Positions 11,501 through 24,215 of a DNA stretch of 64,000 bases are shown here, in pieces. The stretch is from NCBI GenBank assembly GCA_947561715.1, contig OX387201.1, positions 10,244,001 through 10,308,000 of the forward strand. Reading direction: 5' to 3'. The stretch's first letter is position 1; the number at the start of each line of letters is the position of its first letter. This DNA is from Ascidia mentula. Taxonomy: Eukaryota > Chordata > Ascidiacea > Phlebobranchia > Ascidiidae. The notes under the pieces were generated by a model. The model worked only from the letters and a program-made list of their open reading frames with translations. It was not told where the DNA came from and ran no database searches. The position numbers were made by a program, and so were the translations under genes.

Positions 11501-12215
11501 TTGCCGTTTTGTGGTTCCAGAACTTCAGGACGTGACGGCTATTTCTGTTCACTTGCTTGGATCATATATTGGGGATGTTTTGGACGCCTTTTTGGCACCG
11601 ATTCTGCTTGTGCAATCGTACCAAATGAACAATACAACTATTGCTCCTATTATACGAAGTCTTACCATGGGACAACAACATTCATTGATAATATTTGACT
11701 GTCTTGATGTTTGCTTTGGCAGTGTTTACAATAATGACGTTTTGTGCCTTCTTTGTCCACAAGCCTCCAACACCACCGACCAGGGCACAGCTTGGCAAAT
11801 CACAGACGCACTCAATAGAACTTAAAGATTTCTTAAAACAGCTCCTTTCAAACCTTGATTTTGTGCTTTGTTGCATTGAGTTCGGTGTGCTGTTTCAGTT
11901 ACCACTATTGGAAAGTTTAATGATGGCGGAAGTTATTCGGGTGTTTCCACTATTGGTGCTTACGGTATCACACACTATCATATTTAACTTTTTTTGGAGC
12001 TGGTGTTGGTACATTAATAGCTGGAAAAGATACTGGCTACTATTGGAACATTCTCGGTACTGGCATCCTCTGTTACCTTGGGGTGGAAATGCTATAAGGG
12101 TGATTACTGTCTTTTCGCTTTTTTTTGCGACTGAAGTCGTGATGCTGGAAATGGCAACCAGGCGACATGTCCAGTTGACGAGACAACTGCAAACACGTGG
12201 CTTACCGGGATAGTG
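11500..12215 (+). pseudogene. Old SLC49/FLVCR-like transporter relic
   Basis: Broken reading frames match the middle and C-terminal part of the neighbouring transporters. VVPELQDVTAIS corresponds to WFPESQIGTAIS, then SYIGDVL, KPPTPPTRAQ, the FQLPLLESLMMAEV stretch and TEVVMLEMAT. The N-terminal third (about 140 residues, TM1-TM4) is missing and there are several frameshifts and small losses. It is far more diverged than the three tandem copies, so it is an older member of the same local family. The divergence argues that the family was resident here before the recent triplication. Confidence 0.75.
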
Positions 12216-13118
12216 GTAACTTTGCTTTGGGATACTGGGAATAAAAATATTTTAAAGCATGGCGACCTTTGGGACTTCTTTTAGAGTGTGTTAGGTTTTG
12301 TCAGACTAACTTTGCTTTGACTGTTAGCTGTTTACAAGTGGTGTAAAGTGATTAATCTACAATGCTAGCGATGACCTTCGCTAACAAATAAATACGCGAA
12401 GAACCGCACAATCACAAACAGAGCTGTAAAAGTATTAAAGTTCTGTTTCCAATCTGAAATTGCTAAAAGTTTGAAGCCACCACTTGGAGGTCCTAATCTG
12501 TTTGAAAGCGTTGATTATTAGGGTCTTCAAAAAATCCAGCACAGATTGAGGCATGAAACATTTTAATCAACAAATAATTATTAAAAACTTGTTGTGCTTT
12601 CTGTTTTCCAAAAGTGCTTTATTAGGGACAGAATGCTTTCTAAGTTGCACAAATGTTTTAGGCTTTAATACTGTACATTGCCGATAACAACAATAACAGT
12701 ATTTTTGTCTAGCGTACTGAGGCTTAAATGACAAAAAAAAAAAACTTCTATAGATCACAGAATAGTTATAAAATGTGATGTAATTTTTAAATTCAAGAAA
12801 AGTAAATGGATTTTCATGCCAAAGTTTACTGGTTACTTTGTGCATAATACAATATTACATGCAATAATGTAACAAAGAAAACATACAAGTATCCAGCTGA
12901 TAGTGATTGAAAAATAGTGTAAGCCTAAATGTCAATGTTTGATCAGTTGTAATGTAAACACTACTAATCTTAGCAGTATTTAAATTATTTAGTTGTCATT
13001 TTGTTGAAACCAAGTATTTACATTTTTCTTAATAATCGGGTTTACATTCCAGTTAACATTTTTTGGCATATGCCGATAAATAGCTGAAGAAACAAACACA
13101 ACATAACAGCAATTTTCA
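12216..13118. other. Intergenic, elongin C 3' flank
   Basis: AT-rich and non-coding. The 92-aa ORF near 12.6-12.8 kb on the minus strand has no recognisable features. Confidence 0.5.
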
Positions 13119-14281
13119 CTAGCAGTCCAGAAAGTTAGCTGCCATTAGAAGTTCCAGGGCAATTTCAGGTGTGATGCAAAATTCCGGAATTTCTGTTGAG
13201 CTGTTGGTGTACCGCACTTTGTAAATGAAATATTGACAAACTTTCGCAAGCACATGTGATCTGAAAGAAATGAACTATTCATTAACAGTATTTCTAAAAT
13301 TGGACATGTTATGATTGCTTTCAAATTTTATTAGTTAACTTTAAACATTTTAATAAATAACATCATGCCTTAGGTACATATATTGTGTTTGCTTGGTGAT
13401 AAAGAATGTGTTGTCAAACAGGCTTACGGAATTTCCCTGAAAATCACTTCATTTGTTTCATTTTCAGCAAACTGTCCAGGTCCACTAAGCATTGACTTAA
13501 TTGTGCCTGAAGTCAGGGCATAATCCCGTTTTACAATGAATTCATGACCATCTGAAGAGACAAGTCGAACATACATAGAATCTGCTCCTTCGCACCCACC
13601 AAACTCATCATCTGAAGAATTATATATAAGTAGCATGTATTGCAATGGCAATGCTATTGATTAACAATAAAAATGAATGTACTGGTACACTTTTTGCATA
13701 GATTGATGTTCAGAAATATATGCTTAGCCTAAATAAAAAAAAACATTTGAATATATTTGACAACAAGGTTTGAATTAGCAGTTCGCAATTTGGGAATTGC
13801 CAAACGTTTTGGGAGTTGTTGCGATCCGTTTTTGAGATTATTGCGATGCTACACGAAGCAGGTTATAAGGCGCCGCATCCTTCTTTACTTATTCATTTGC
13901 ACACGTAACAAGCGCTAATGCAAACAACGTTGTTAACTTTTCTTGGCAATGTTAACGAGTTTAAAACAGCAGGTTTTAAGCGTAATGCACAATCGCATAC
14001 GAAGCAAAATTCAAGTATTGGAATTTAGGTTGTTATGTTTTGCAAAACCCTTTTTTACCGCTAATTCGAACCTTGGACAACAAGAATTTTCACAATGAAA
14101 ACACTTGAAGGTAAAAAAAGGGAACTCAACTTATTAGGTTTCAGAACACGTACACATAGAACAAAGGCTTTTGATAACAAATTAGCAAAAATGGTTAAAA
14201 AACGTTTGATATAAGAAACAAGCATAATTCACATTTCCCACTAATTTATGTAAAATCCATACCTTGTTTTTCCTCTGCCAT
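13119..14281 (-). CDS. ELOC: Elongin C
   Basis: Three exons on the minus strand: 14263-14281, 13428-13611 and 13119-13260. They give 114 aa with consistent phases. The middle exon carries [20 protein letters not shown] and the [19 protein letters not shown] stretch. The last exon ends in the family's invariant [12 protein letters not shown]. Length and sequence are almost those of human elongin C (112 aa). The protein has a SKP1/BTB fold. It binds elongin B and BC-box proteins, linking them to Cullin-2/5 ubiquitin ligases, and it is part of the elongin transcription-elongation complex, so it acts in nucleus and cytosol. The short first exon (MAEEKQ) starts at the only ATG that joins in phase. 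Very secure. Confidence 0.97.
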
Positions 14282-14541
14282 ATTAAAAAATTAAATGGAA
14301 ATACAGACTGTATCTGTAGAAACAACAAAATACTCTCTTTAGCTAACTAATTGTTATGTGTAAAAAAGCAATGATCCAACAATTACGTTGTTATTAAAAA
14401 GTAAGCTTCACCCTCCGCTGCACGAAATCAAACCTGCTGGTTGCTGAAGTAACGTCAAAGTTAATCCGGATCCGTATGGTCCGATTACGAAAATAAATCC
14501 AATGCGTTACATAAGAATGTGATGTTTGCTTTTAAAGGCGA
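14282..14541. other. Elongin C upstream region
   Basis: Short 5' flank of elongin C (minus strand) next to retroelement debris. No defensible promoter element seen. Confidence 0.4.
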
Positions 14542-15775
14542 TTAAAAAGTGCCGGTTCGTTTGTGACATTCAATAAAATAATCATTAAATTTTTCCGCAA
14601 CAACATCAAATTTTGCGCAATCTACTTTAGATGAACAAAATAAAGAAATGATATCATCACCTTTCTCACCCAGCAAATATAATGAAAGATTTACTTGTTT
14701 TTTCGAACTTTTCCTGTGCAACTCCAACGCTTGCCTTTTTCGCATAGATCTTCGCACCCAGTTGTTCCAACAGTTAGGATTCACAAAATTAAACATTTTT
14801 GGTGGTGATATTCAAATCTAGTAGGCAAAACGCAAAAGGAAGGAATGTTTTATGATGAAGTTGAAGAGTATGTTGTTTCGGCAGTGATATTAGCTTCCTT
14901 GGCAATTTCTGACCGTCGACTGAAAGAAATTGCTACATAAATTCAGTTGGACCCAGTTTGTTCATGGGTGATGCAGTATTGTCAAAGTAATTGCCTGTAA
15001 AGTTGACTGTAATTAATACCTTTTAAAAGGGTTACGGAAGACCTGTCAATTCAGCAAGGCCTGGTAATGAAAGGCGATTGTATGGTAATACCTTCCTCGC
15101 TGTGTTCAAGTGTGCTTGAAAAAAATCATGCAGGACATCAAGGGGAAGTAAAATGTAGCGAGAGAACAAATCTGTGTGGTGGCCTGGAATGAATCGTACA
15201 GACGTTAAAAAATTTGTTGGCAATTGTGCCGTTTGTGCGAAATGGCGAAGAAACTCTGCTGAACCACTTAATCCGTCCTTTTAGGCCTACATGTTGGTTG
15301 TGGACTATTTTTCCAGATTTATTGAAATCCCCAAAATGCTAAAAGACACACTTCAGAGAGTTCGATACCACATTTGAAATATGTTTTTGCTTCTCATGGC
15401 ATTCCAGAAGTGGTTGTTTCCGACAACGGGCCGCAATTCGCTTCGAGGTACTTAAAGAATTTGCAGCGCCGTATACAGTTTTAGTTCTAGCACGTTACCA
15501 GTAGTCCACATTTTTCACATAGCAATGGCGAGGCACAGCGTGCAATTCAAACGATAAAAGGTCTAATCCCAAAATCGCGCGAGATATTCACACAGAGTTG
15601 CTAACATGCCGTTTAACACCTATGAAGTCGGGTTATAGTCTCCCGCCGAATTATCAATGGGTGGAAATGGGTCCCATGATGAAGAAATGCATTAAAGCAG
15701 ACCAAACCTATGTCCAGGAAGAAAAAGCAGTTAATATGCACGACATCGCGTACACTGGCGAATAACTGTTACACT
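14542..15775. mobile_element. Decayed LTR-retrotransposon fragments (gag-like and integrase)
   Basis: Two pieces lie in opposite orientations. On the minus strand, 14542-14796 encodes an 84-aa stretch with LSLYLLGEKGDDIISLF and KFNDYFIECH, typical of the capsid region of Ty3/gypsy-type gag proteins. On the plus strand, about 15030-15740 reads through several frames with integrase features. These are an HHCC zinc-binding part (NHAGHQ ... WWPGMNR ... NCAVCAKW), then the catalytic core signature VVDYFSRFIEIPK, a VVSDNGPQFAS-like segment and SHSNGEAQRAIQTIKG. Frames are broken by shifts and stops. No long terminal repeats, protease or reverse transcriptase are visible. It is a dead remnant, probably rearranged or derived from two insertions. 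Confidence 0.7.
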
Positions 15776-16381
15776 TTTTGTATTGCTATCGCGGGTATAA
15801 CATAATAATAACACACAGTAATAAATTTTGCAACAGCCTTATTGACACCTGTGATGTCAAATTTGTATTGAAGATACCTTGGCCTGAAAGCCAATTATTG
15901 CAATAAAATGTACAGGCACCATGAAATGGTACCATAAAAAGCTCTGGTTCGTCTCTTGCATGTTACTATTTTCGATTCGTTGCTAAAATGGCCGAGGATA
16001 CCGTTACCAAATTAGTCAAACATGTTTAATTTTAATAAGGACTTAACGGATTGTCAAAAGACAAGTAAAAAAACCTATCACAAAAACACAGGTTACATTT
16101 CCGCATTGAAAGCTTTATTCAAAAGCAACAAAGGCAAAGTATAAGAATATTTCCTCACAAAAAAGGCAATTACGCAAACCAAACGAAATTAAATTCACAG
16201 TAAAAGGTTGATTTCACTTTCACTATACCCTATTATTTAAAACTTGTTATATCTGCCCAAGTACCGCGTGACTATATATGTGATATATGCATCGTGAATA
16301 CCAAGCAAGGAACAAGTCGTATAGCAGACAGCTGAAAAAATGTAAGTGCAACCGTGGATTAAAGAAACGCTAGAATACGCA
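15776..16381. other. Intergenic, lipase 3' flank
   Basis: No gene seen. An AATAAA for the minus-strand lipase gene lies at 16114-16119 (plus-strand TTTATT), 263 bp past its stop codon. Confidence 0.5.
16114..16119 (-). terminator. Poly(A) signal of the lipase gene
   Basis: AATAAA on the minus strand 263 bp downstream of the lipase stop. It is the nearest canonical hexamer I found. Confidence 0.45.
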
Positions 16382-19300
16382 TCATAACTCGTCATTCAGC
16401 CGATCAGGGTTTTTCTTAATCTCGGACGTCAAAATAAGTTCTTGAATTTCTTTGTAGATTGTTTTGGCGGCGGCTTTTCCCCATAGAAAGTCCATGTGGT
16501 CCCATCCATCGAGCTAAAATTGTTAAAACCAAGACCGTTACAAGAAGCAGTGTTAATACATTTGGAGGGCTGTACTAACTTGAATGAGATAACACATTTA
16601 AAACATATGCAGTCTCAAATGAAAAAATACGACAACGGAAATATCGACATCAAACAATAGACACAATAACAGGGGTACAAATATAAATACTCTTTTTTCT
16701 TATTGATGGCTGTTACATTACAAGAAAAAAAAAAAAAAAAATTCAGAAAATTACAAGCAATATTTTTAGGCAGAAATACAAATGAAAATGAGGGTTAACT
16801 TACCAACTTGTAGTGAATTACAGATTTTAGCTTTGACAGTAGAAGTGCACTGTCAACAGGATCGGCCAACTGGTCCTCGGATCCAACATACACCACAACA
16901 GGCGTTCGGAATTCTGCCAAGTCGTATTCTGGCGGCGAACTCTGTCCATACACTTTTACATTTTCCGCATCTGAAACAAAGCAAATATTTGCAACGACAC
17001 ATGCCACAGTCAACCGTATTTTTCAATGGTACAAATTTTGCCATTTGGCGTTTTTTACCAAAGAAAACGAAAAAACAGCTGTTAACAAGACATAACTCTC
17101 GAAAATGATGATACTTTTGTGTGTTTTCGCACAGCTTCTTTGACAAATCGAATCGTGAGACGATTATTGACTTCACTTATTTTGCGACTTAATGGCGCGT
17201 TGTCACAAGTCTCATATTTTACTTTTGCGATATCAAACAAAATGACCGCCGTTTACTCAAAATATGTGACCTTCAAAATGTGACAAGTTACCTGACATAT
17301 AATCCCACTTCTGCATCTTCCCGCTTTCCACCAACTGCGACATGTGAAGGAGATTGTGCAGAGAGGTTCCTGCTGGGGTGTGTGAAAAGTAGATCGGCAT
17401 CCTCTCCTTGTAATAATGTTCAGGATGGACACCACTCAGAAACATCATCAAGTTGTTGCCGTGGTAAGCTACCTGTTCGCCGATTGAATGATTCTGGGAG
17501 TTATATATTCTGCACAAAACACGCTGGTGGTTATCAGAGGCTGTTATGCGAGACCAAAAAAAAAAAAAAAAAAACTATCTAATAATTTTAGAATAGTATT
17601 TAGGATTTTGGAACATGGGATATTGAATTCTGTCAAGTATTCGGTACTACATTCATGTACAAAAGGTATGTACCGTAGGTTAATTATGCAAGGATACGAT
17701 TACTGTTCACTTATTTTATCCGTCTCAGCATGGTGCTAAACTCAAGAAACATATTACACGTTTTCGTGATATTTTTTGTGTGTTTGTTGAAAAAAAATCA
17801 CTGTGCAAAGTTGCTGTATATTGTTAGTTACAAAAACTTTTTCGAGTTAAATATCTTGAGATTCAATTCCGCACAAATTTAGTGAGCCCAAATACAAAAA
17901 TACTCGTGGGAACCTATACATGGTGTAAATATGCTACATGAAACAAACATAAAAATAGTAACCATAAAGACTCTTTGGTCGCTTTAAAAAAAGCATAAAA
18001 GGGAAAGTATTTTAGCCGCAAAACCCGCGCAGCAGCTTTAGTTACATTAAACTGTTAACACAAAGAAACTTCAAGCTCAAGCGAATCCAAACTGTGTGAT
18101 TACCTACGTTGTTTCTTATTTTGTTGACCAAGCGCATACTGATACAATTACGTCACGAGCCCTATTTGCCCACTTGCCTGTGTAACTTTGCCGATATAAG
18201 TCGGGACATCGAAGACTTGGGAAGAATTTCGGTACCGCCAAACAGGGAAAGGCCGAAGTGAGCTAGTTTGCTGAGGAAGGTGAGACTTTTGACGGGACTT
18301 GTTATGTGAGCCAGAGTCGACACGGGCCCAAGCGCAAACATGAGTTTAATTTTCTTTGCAAACTCTGGATCCTCCGAGAGTTTGGCAAATGCGATTAATG
18401 TTCCTTGAGAGTGCCCGATGTAATACAACGACTCTTGGCCAGATACCTCCGTCGCTTTGTTTATCATTGCTGGCAGGTCAGATTCGGCCATGTTTTGCCA
18501 CGAAAAGCGCCAAAACTTTTCGTCTTTCTTCGCGTTCATTCTGGTGTGCGAACGGGAATAGGTGCTTCCCCGGACGTTGCCAAGCCACACGTCGCATCCT
18601 GCATCGGCCAAAATATATGGAAGACTGCGACCAGCACCGTTTGCAATCCAACACGACGAGTCGGCCAATATGCCGTGTTGAAAGAATACAACCGGGCGTT
18701 CCCGGGGCGGATGAGCGGAAGAAGGTCCTCCCTCACGTGGCTCTTTAGCATAGGGTATTCTGTGGAGGTGTAATATGTAGCCATCGTCAGTGGTTGCGGT
18801 ATGAACTTCAACCGGATACCCAGCATGACGTATCATTTCTGGCTAAAATAGGATACGATATTAGGATCTAATGTTGGCGTAGACTGTCAACTACATTGGT
18901 AACGTACAACACTACCACAATTTTATCCAAAACTGCAAGAGTATTTCGTAGTTGGATTCGTTTTAAATTGTTGCGTGACGTTATTTCTACGTCCGGATGA
19001 ACAACTATTGTAAACAAACTGGCTGGAAGAGTACTATAGTCAGTGAAGCAGACAAATGTATATAAAATAAAATTAAAAAAACATGTCAAAGGTATTTTAT
19101 TGTGAGTTTTAGGTGCCTGACCCAAACATATTATACTGATAACTTGCACGTACACTTGTCATTGAACATTCCACAGGTATTTCAACGCCGTCTCCCATTT
19201 CAGGGGGCTCTTCACTTTCTGCTCAACACCAAACGCACACAAAGGTTACGAAGAAAGCCAAACAATGTATTGTGATGAATATTTGTTTGGACTGTGTGAT

Positions 19301-19981
19301 CACAATGACCACTGTAGCTGACAGTGCCATTTTTTCAAATTTTGTAGATAAGATAAACTAAACATGACAGAAAACAACTCCATTATCCAACCTGTGGGTT
19401 CCTTGGCTGGCAGTAGTTGCGCTGAAAACGATTCCCAATCAAACTCAGAAATGTGGTTTTTAACGTAATCAAGATCGAGTCCCAGTGATGGAAATTCAGG
19501 CAGACTGTTTCGGAATTCTTCCAATTTCGCCTTAACACATGAAACCTTATGTAAAGCATAGATGCTGTGCGTCGAAACTATGTAAAACTTACTTTTCCTA
19601 CTTCTAGACCAGATGTCATAGGATTGTCATTTTCCATAAAATCGGTTAAAATCTGATCGACTTTCTCTTTTGTTGCTTGAAACGCAGTCTGTATGTCTTC
19701 CCATTGCGTTGTTTCTATTCCAAAATATCAATTGCCAACACGGCCTTACTGAGCAAACAGTTTAATGTGGTGCGTTTACCTTCCTCTAAATCGCCTTCCT
19801 CGTCATTCGTCGTACGCCCAGTAACTACATTGAATAGGCCCGTGAATGTCTGTGTGGTTACACTGTACCAGCTGCTAGTCATGACTCGAGGCTCGACTGT
19901 GAAGGCAAGGGTGGAAGCGGTAAGCCATGAAACTACAAAACATTGCAGCAAATGTTGATATACGATATGCTCTGCCGCCAT
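16382..19981 (-). CDS. Acid-lipase family (LIPA/gastric lipase-like) enzyme with long N-terminal region
   Basis: Eight exons on the minus strand: 19780-19981, 19593-19714, 19392-19530, 19154-19218, 18174-18842, 17292-17523, 16804-16970 and 16382-16513. Phases agree throughout and give about 575 aa. From residue 177 the protein follows lysosomal acid and gastric lipases: GYPVEVHTATTDDGYILHLHR, FFQHGILADS, the LGNVRGSTYSRSH stretch, the nucleophile elbow GHSQGT (Ser about residue 321), the acid in VGSEDQLADP and the histidine in DGWDHMDFLWG, so the catalytic triad is complete. It should hydrolyse triacylglycerols or cholesteryl esters, secreted or in lysosomes. The first exon encodes a hydrophobic stretch usable as a signal peptide. 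Exons 1-4 add about 135 residues beyond the usual family N-terminus; they match nothing I recognise. The exon 5/6 junction is uncertain: GTGGGC donor with CAG before CGT, or a GC-AG intron giving 6 residues fewer. Confidence 0.9.
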
Positions 19982-22624
19982 TGAGCATATACAAACCTAA
20001 TAGATGACACTAAAACAAAGAAACTAACATTCGTATTCAACCAATTGATTCCGCTACGGTTTTTCATGAAAAACAACCGTTTTGGTTTGCACTGGCCCGG
20101 TTAACCTGGCATAATATATAATACCATGTAACCTCACAAACGACTTGCAATTGTGACAACATTAAATAAGTGCTGGTTGCCTTCGCACTTTGATCCCGCA
20201 AGGCCGCAACACGCTTGCCTTGACGAAAACAAGCAAAAAATGCAAATAGTTCCGTCATGCTTGATAGATTACCACGGGAAACGTACACGGCGAATCAATA
20301 TTTGACACAGAAAATTACTTACTTTTAGGCGATTAAACACAAAGTAAACATTTGCTATTAACGTGAAACTTACGTATATGCGGTACTTAAAACACATAGG
20401 CGTGGAAGAAGGTTCATACTGTAATTGTGACGGTATTGGCTGTGATGAATCATTTTTGACGCACCGTATTGTTTTTTTATAAATGACGCTTGTACGCATT
20501 ATCGAATATAAATGAAAGTGACTATATAGTCTTACCTTTCATTTTTTCCTGTTTGGAAATTGAAATTCGTGCACAAGATAGAATCAGGGGTGCGAATTTC
20601 CATACTGGTCGAATTGCGAAGAGAGGCATCATGTTTCGTGACCTACTACTGACGACACCCAATAACTACAGTCCCCGTTTTACAAATTTGCTTTTCACAA
20701 GTTTGGTATGATGGAATATGTCCATAGCAACGTTGTTGACAATTTCTCTATTCCTTTTGACTATTTCGTTGTTTTTAACTGATTTATGCAAAAATAGTTT
20801 TCAGTCCACTGTATAAATTCATGTAACAAGAACACGAATTACAAGAATTTTGCGGCCTTTCTGGTTCATTCGAATCCGATGTCGCTCGTCGAAATTGTGT
20901 CATTGCTTTTTAATTTGAAAAAATGATGCCGATGTGAAGATGATGCTATAGTAGCCTGCTTATTTTAGTCGAAATAAAAAGTTACAAAAATATTCTGTGA
21001 GAAATTTGTTGTTTTTAACATCGTTATAACGGTTGGTCACATAAATACTTCATGAAAACTATGTCAAAAAGATTTGCAGGAGAGAGGTGATTTTAAAGGG
21101 TTTTAAACAGCTGGAAAGGCACACATTTTATGCAATAGTATATTGTGGATGGACCCTTTTCATATAGGTACACTCCATGGTTTTTATCGCAACAAATTAA
21201 AAGCTTTGGTTTAATAAATTTTTTCAGTAACTACAATCTTCAATATTTTTCGTCTTCAGCAGCATCTATTAAGGAGAGTATAACTTAGTGCAATTATTTC
21301 GGTCAAATTTCATTAACAACAAACATGTGATAATTGTCTAAATCTCACGCTATGTCTCTTTTTTTATTCGGCAGCATTTTTTTAATATACTGATAAATCC
21401 TTGTTTCGTTCTGTGCAAAGCTGCCAAAGTACCAACTGTCACAATTCATAAAAAATTGTTTCATGAAAACGCTGAACTTTTAAATACATTTGATAGCTTT
21501 AAATTTCCTGAGCTACCGTATCTCATATGTCATTATCGCACCCATTTTCGCTAGGTTGCTTTGTTACGTAGCCTATGTAGGGGATTAATTATTGGTGTAG
21601 GTCAGTCAAGGTTATTTTAGTTCGCCATACATGTGTGTGCAAAATCAATACGGTTGACAATGAAACAATGGCGATCAACACACGAGTGACGTAAGGGCCT
21701 ATATATTTACGGAAAATATGCAATTAGTTTCGATTTACCAATAAACCACAAATTATACGAAAAGGTGTAGTTATATGCGGAGAAGAACGTTTGAGATAAA
21801 AATCTTTTTTGTACTGAATTCGGTCTCTGGGAATTAAACCCCGTGACTGTATATTTTTTTATTTGCCTTTCAACATTTTCTGCTTCTACTAAAACCCCTT
21901 TCTGGTCATAATTGAGCAGTCTTCAATACATTGTCTCATTGTATTTCAAGCGTTTCAACAAATAAAAATACATCCTCATACACACACAGATACGTGCGGT
22001 CTCAAAGACTGAGGCACTTATTGTGTATAGTAACAAACTAGGCCACAGTTATTTACGCCCACAGCCTCGGGACTTTTGCTTGCCTCAAAGAAAATGCTGC
22101 AGGGCTGACAGGCCTGGAGAATATATAATTACCTACAGCTACAGACCTTTGGCTTATCGCCTATAAGCGCTTGATACCCCACAGGTCACAGATTTTCGAA
22201 AAATCATGGGATCTTCTTGTGTTTTGAATCTCTGTAACTGTCATCCCCAAATCTAAATTGACATAAAACAGCATTTGAATAACGCTATCAAGTTTTTCAG
22301 TGCTGTGTAATTTCCGAACTATGGCCACTAATGCTGTGGTTTGCATTTTGATGTTTTGTGAATGTTTTTCTGTCAAAAAACTTTCAATAACTTTTCAAAG
22401 CATGAATGGTTTATTATTGGTTTGTGCTTTTAAATTTTTGGCCAAGATTTACAAACAAGTTTTTAACTTTGATTGACATCTGCAACCTTCACTTGAAAAA
22501 AAACATTTCTATGCTCACCGCCAATTGTACGCATGAGTAGTTTTGTTTCCACTTTTTGGACAGATTTTGCTTTGTAGTAAATATTACGATCAGGTTGGTT
22601 TTGGTTATTGATTAGTACACAAGA
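19982..22624. other. Shared upstream region of lipase (-) and TRAPPC4 (+)
   Basis: About 2.6 kb between two divergently transcribed genes. It is AT-rich with only short ORFs and no recognisable domains. Regulatory sites for both genes must lie here, but I can name none with confidence. Confidence 0.5.
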
Positions 22625-24215
22625 ATGACTGTGTTCTCAATTTATATCATCAACAAAGCTGGCGGTTTAATTTATCAATATGATCACCAAAAAACTGCGG
22701 TGGAAATGGAAAAGACTTTCAGGTTTGTCTTTAAAAATGTAGTTTTAAAACCACGAATTTGGCAGTAAATATTATTCATGGTTCCGACTTCGCGTCAACA
22801 ATGGGTATGGCGTCACAATGCTGCAGGTAAAGATTGCCGGAAAATGCATTTGTTAATAGATAGGAATTCTTCAATTTAATGCGTGTAACGCTGCAATAGG
22901 CTATATCATTTTGTGGGAATTTATTTGTTTGTTTAGGCAAAGCAGAAGTTTTCGAAGAATTAGTAGAACACGTTTATAATTTGATTTTGAGTCTTTTATT
23001 TCATATGCTGTGATTTTCCCCACTAACGAGAAAGTAAACGAGCACGTCATTGCAATGCAGCTGTGGAAAATTGCAGCGTATGAAATAGGGTTTGCCTACA
23101 CGTAAATTTTTTCCCACAAAAGGAATTTCAGCTGCGCTACATGCATTTTAGTAAAATAACTCCTATATAAACAAATACATTTTCAGCCAATCTTTACCTG
23201 AAGCATTGTGATGACAGACCCATTGTTGACATGAAGTCAAAACCATGAATTGACGAATTGCAAGTGCATCACTATTTGTTGATTTAAGAAACATTACACT
23301 TAATTTCATGTTGTTTTTTAACTTGACAATGTATTGCCCACAAGAAAAATTGTATAGTAGGCTATAAACAAATTGTTTAGTGATATGTTTTTTTGTTTGG
23401 TTATTCTGAAAAAAAAACGTTCCCCTAAAAATTTCTATTGCAAATAACAAACTTTTCAATTTGAACTACCTATTGTTATTTATAGTTATCCTTTGGATTT
23501 AAAGTTGGAGACACAGTCTGATCAAGTAGCTGTTGTTTTTGGTCAAAGAGATGGGATTCAAGTGGGACATGTTGTGTTATCTGTAAATGGAAAAGCTGTA
23601 AATGGAAAGAAGCTTGAAGATGGATGTGATGTTCTTGAGGTGTAGCTTATGAATTGTAACACGTGAAAATCTAGTCTAGTGCTATATGTATTTTAGTTAA
23701 AGGGTGGTTTTTAAATGTGTAAATTACTTCTGCTTGTAGGAAATTGCAAATGAAAAGAATTATCCAATAAGCATCAAGTTTGGTCGTCCCAAGTTATCAT
23801 CAAATCAAAAAATTATGATGGCCAGTATGTTTCACTCGCTGTATGCGATTAGTGTCCAGCTTTCTCCAGTTTCGGGAAGTTCGGGCATCGAAAAACTTGA
23901 AACAGACACTTTTACTTTACACTGTAACCAAACTCTTACTGGTGTAAAATTTGTTGTTATGGCTGAACCACACCAAGTAAGTACCATACTTGGATGAAAA
24001 CTATTTTTCTCTGCAAAGACACAGTGATTTCTAAATGATTAACTTTCCTTCAGGTTGGAATTGATTCCCTTCTTCACAGACTTTACCAGATATACTCAGA
24101 CTTCGCCCTGAAAAATCCATTTTACTCTCTAGAAATGCCTATCAGAACTGAGCAGTTTGATTCACATGTACTCACAGCAGTTGAAAACACAGAAAAAACT
24201 GGATCAGCAGCATAG
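22625..24215 (+). CDS. TRAPPC4: Trafficking protein particle complex subunit 4 (synbindin)
   Basis: Four exons, 22625-22722, 23486-23639, 23740-23976 and 24054-24215, give 216 aa (human 219). Residues run almost collinear with human TRAPPC4: start [17 protein letters not shown], then [30 protein letters not shown], the [10 protein letters not shown] and [14 protein letters not shown] blocks, and the C-terminal [18 protein letters not shown]. It is a longin/sedlin-type core subunit of the TRAPP tethering complexes, which act as exchange factors for Rab1/Ypt1 and Rab11 in ER-Golgi and endosomal traffic. It is followed only 170 bp later by GPALPP1 on the same strand. Very secure. Confidence 0.97.

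Noticed and set aside
20490-20711. 73-aa ORF between lipase and TRAPPC4
   Set aside because: No domain, no splice context, composition like the flanks.
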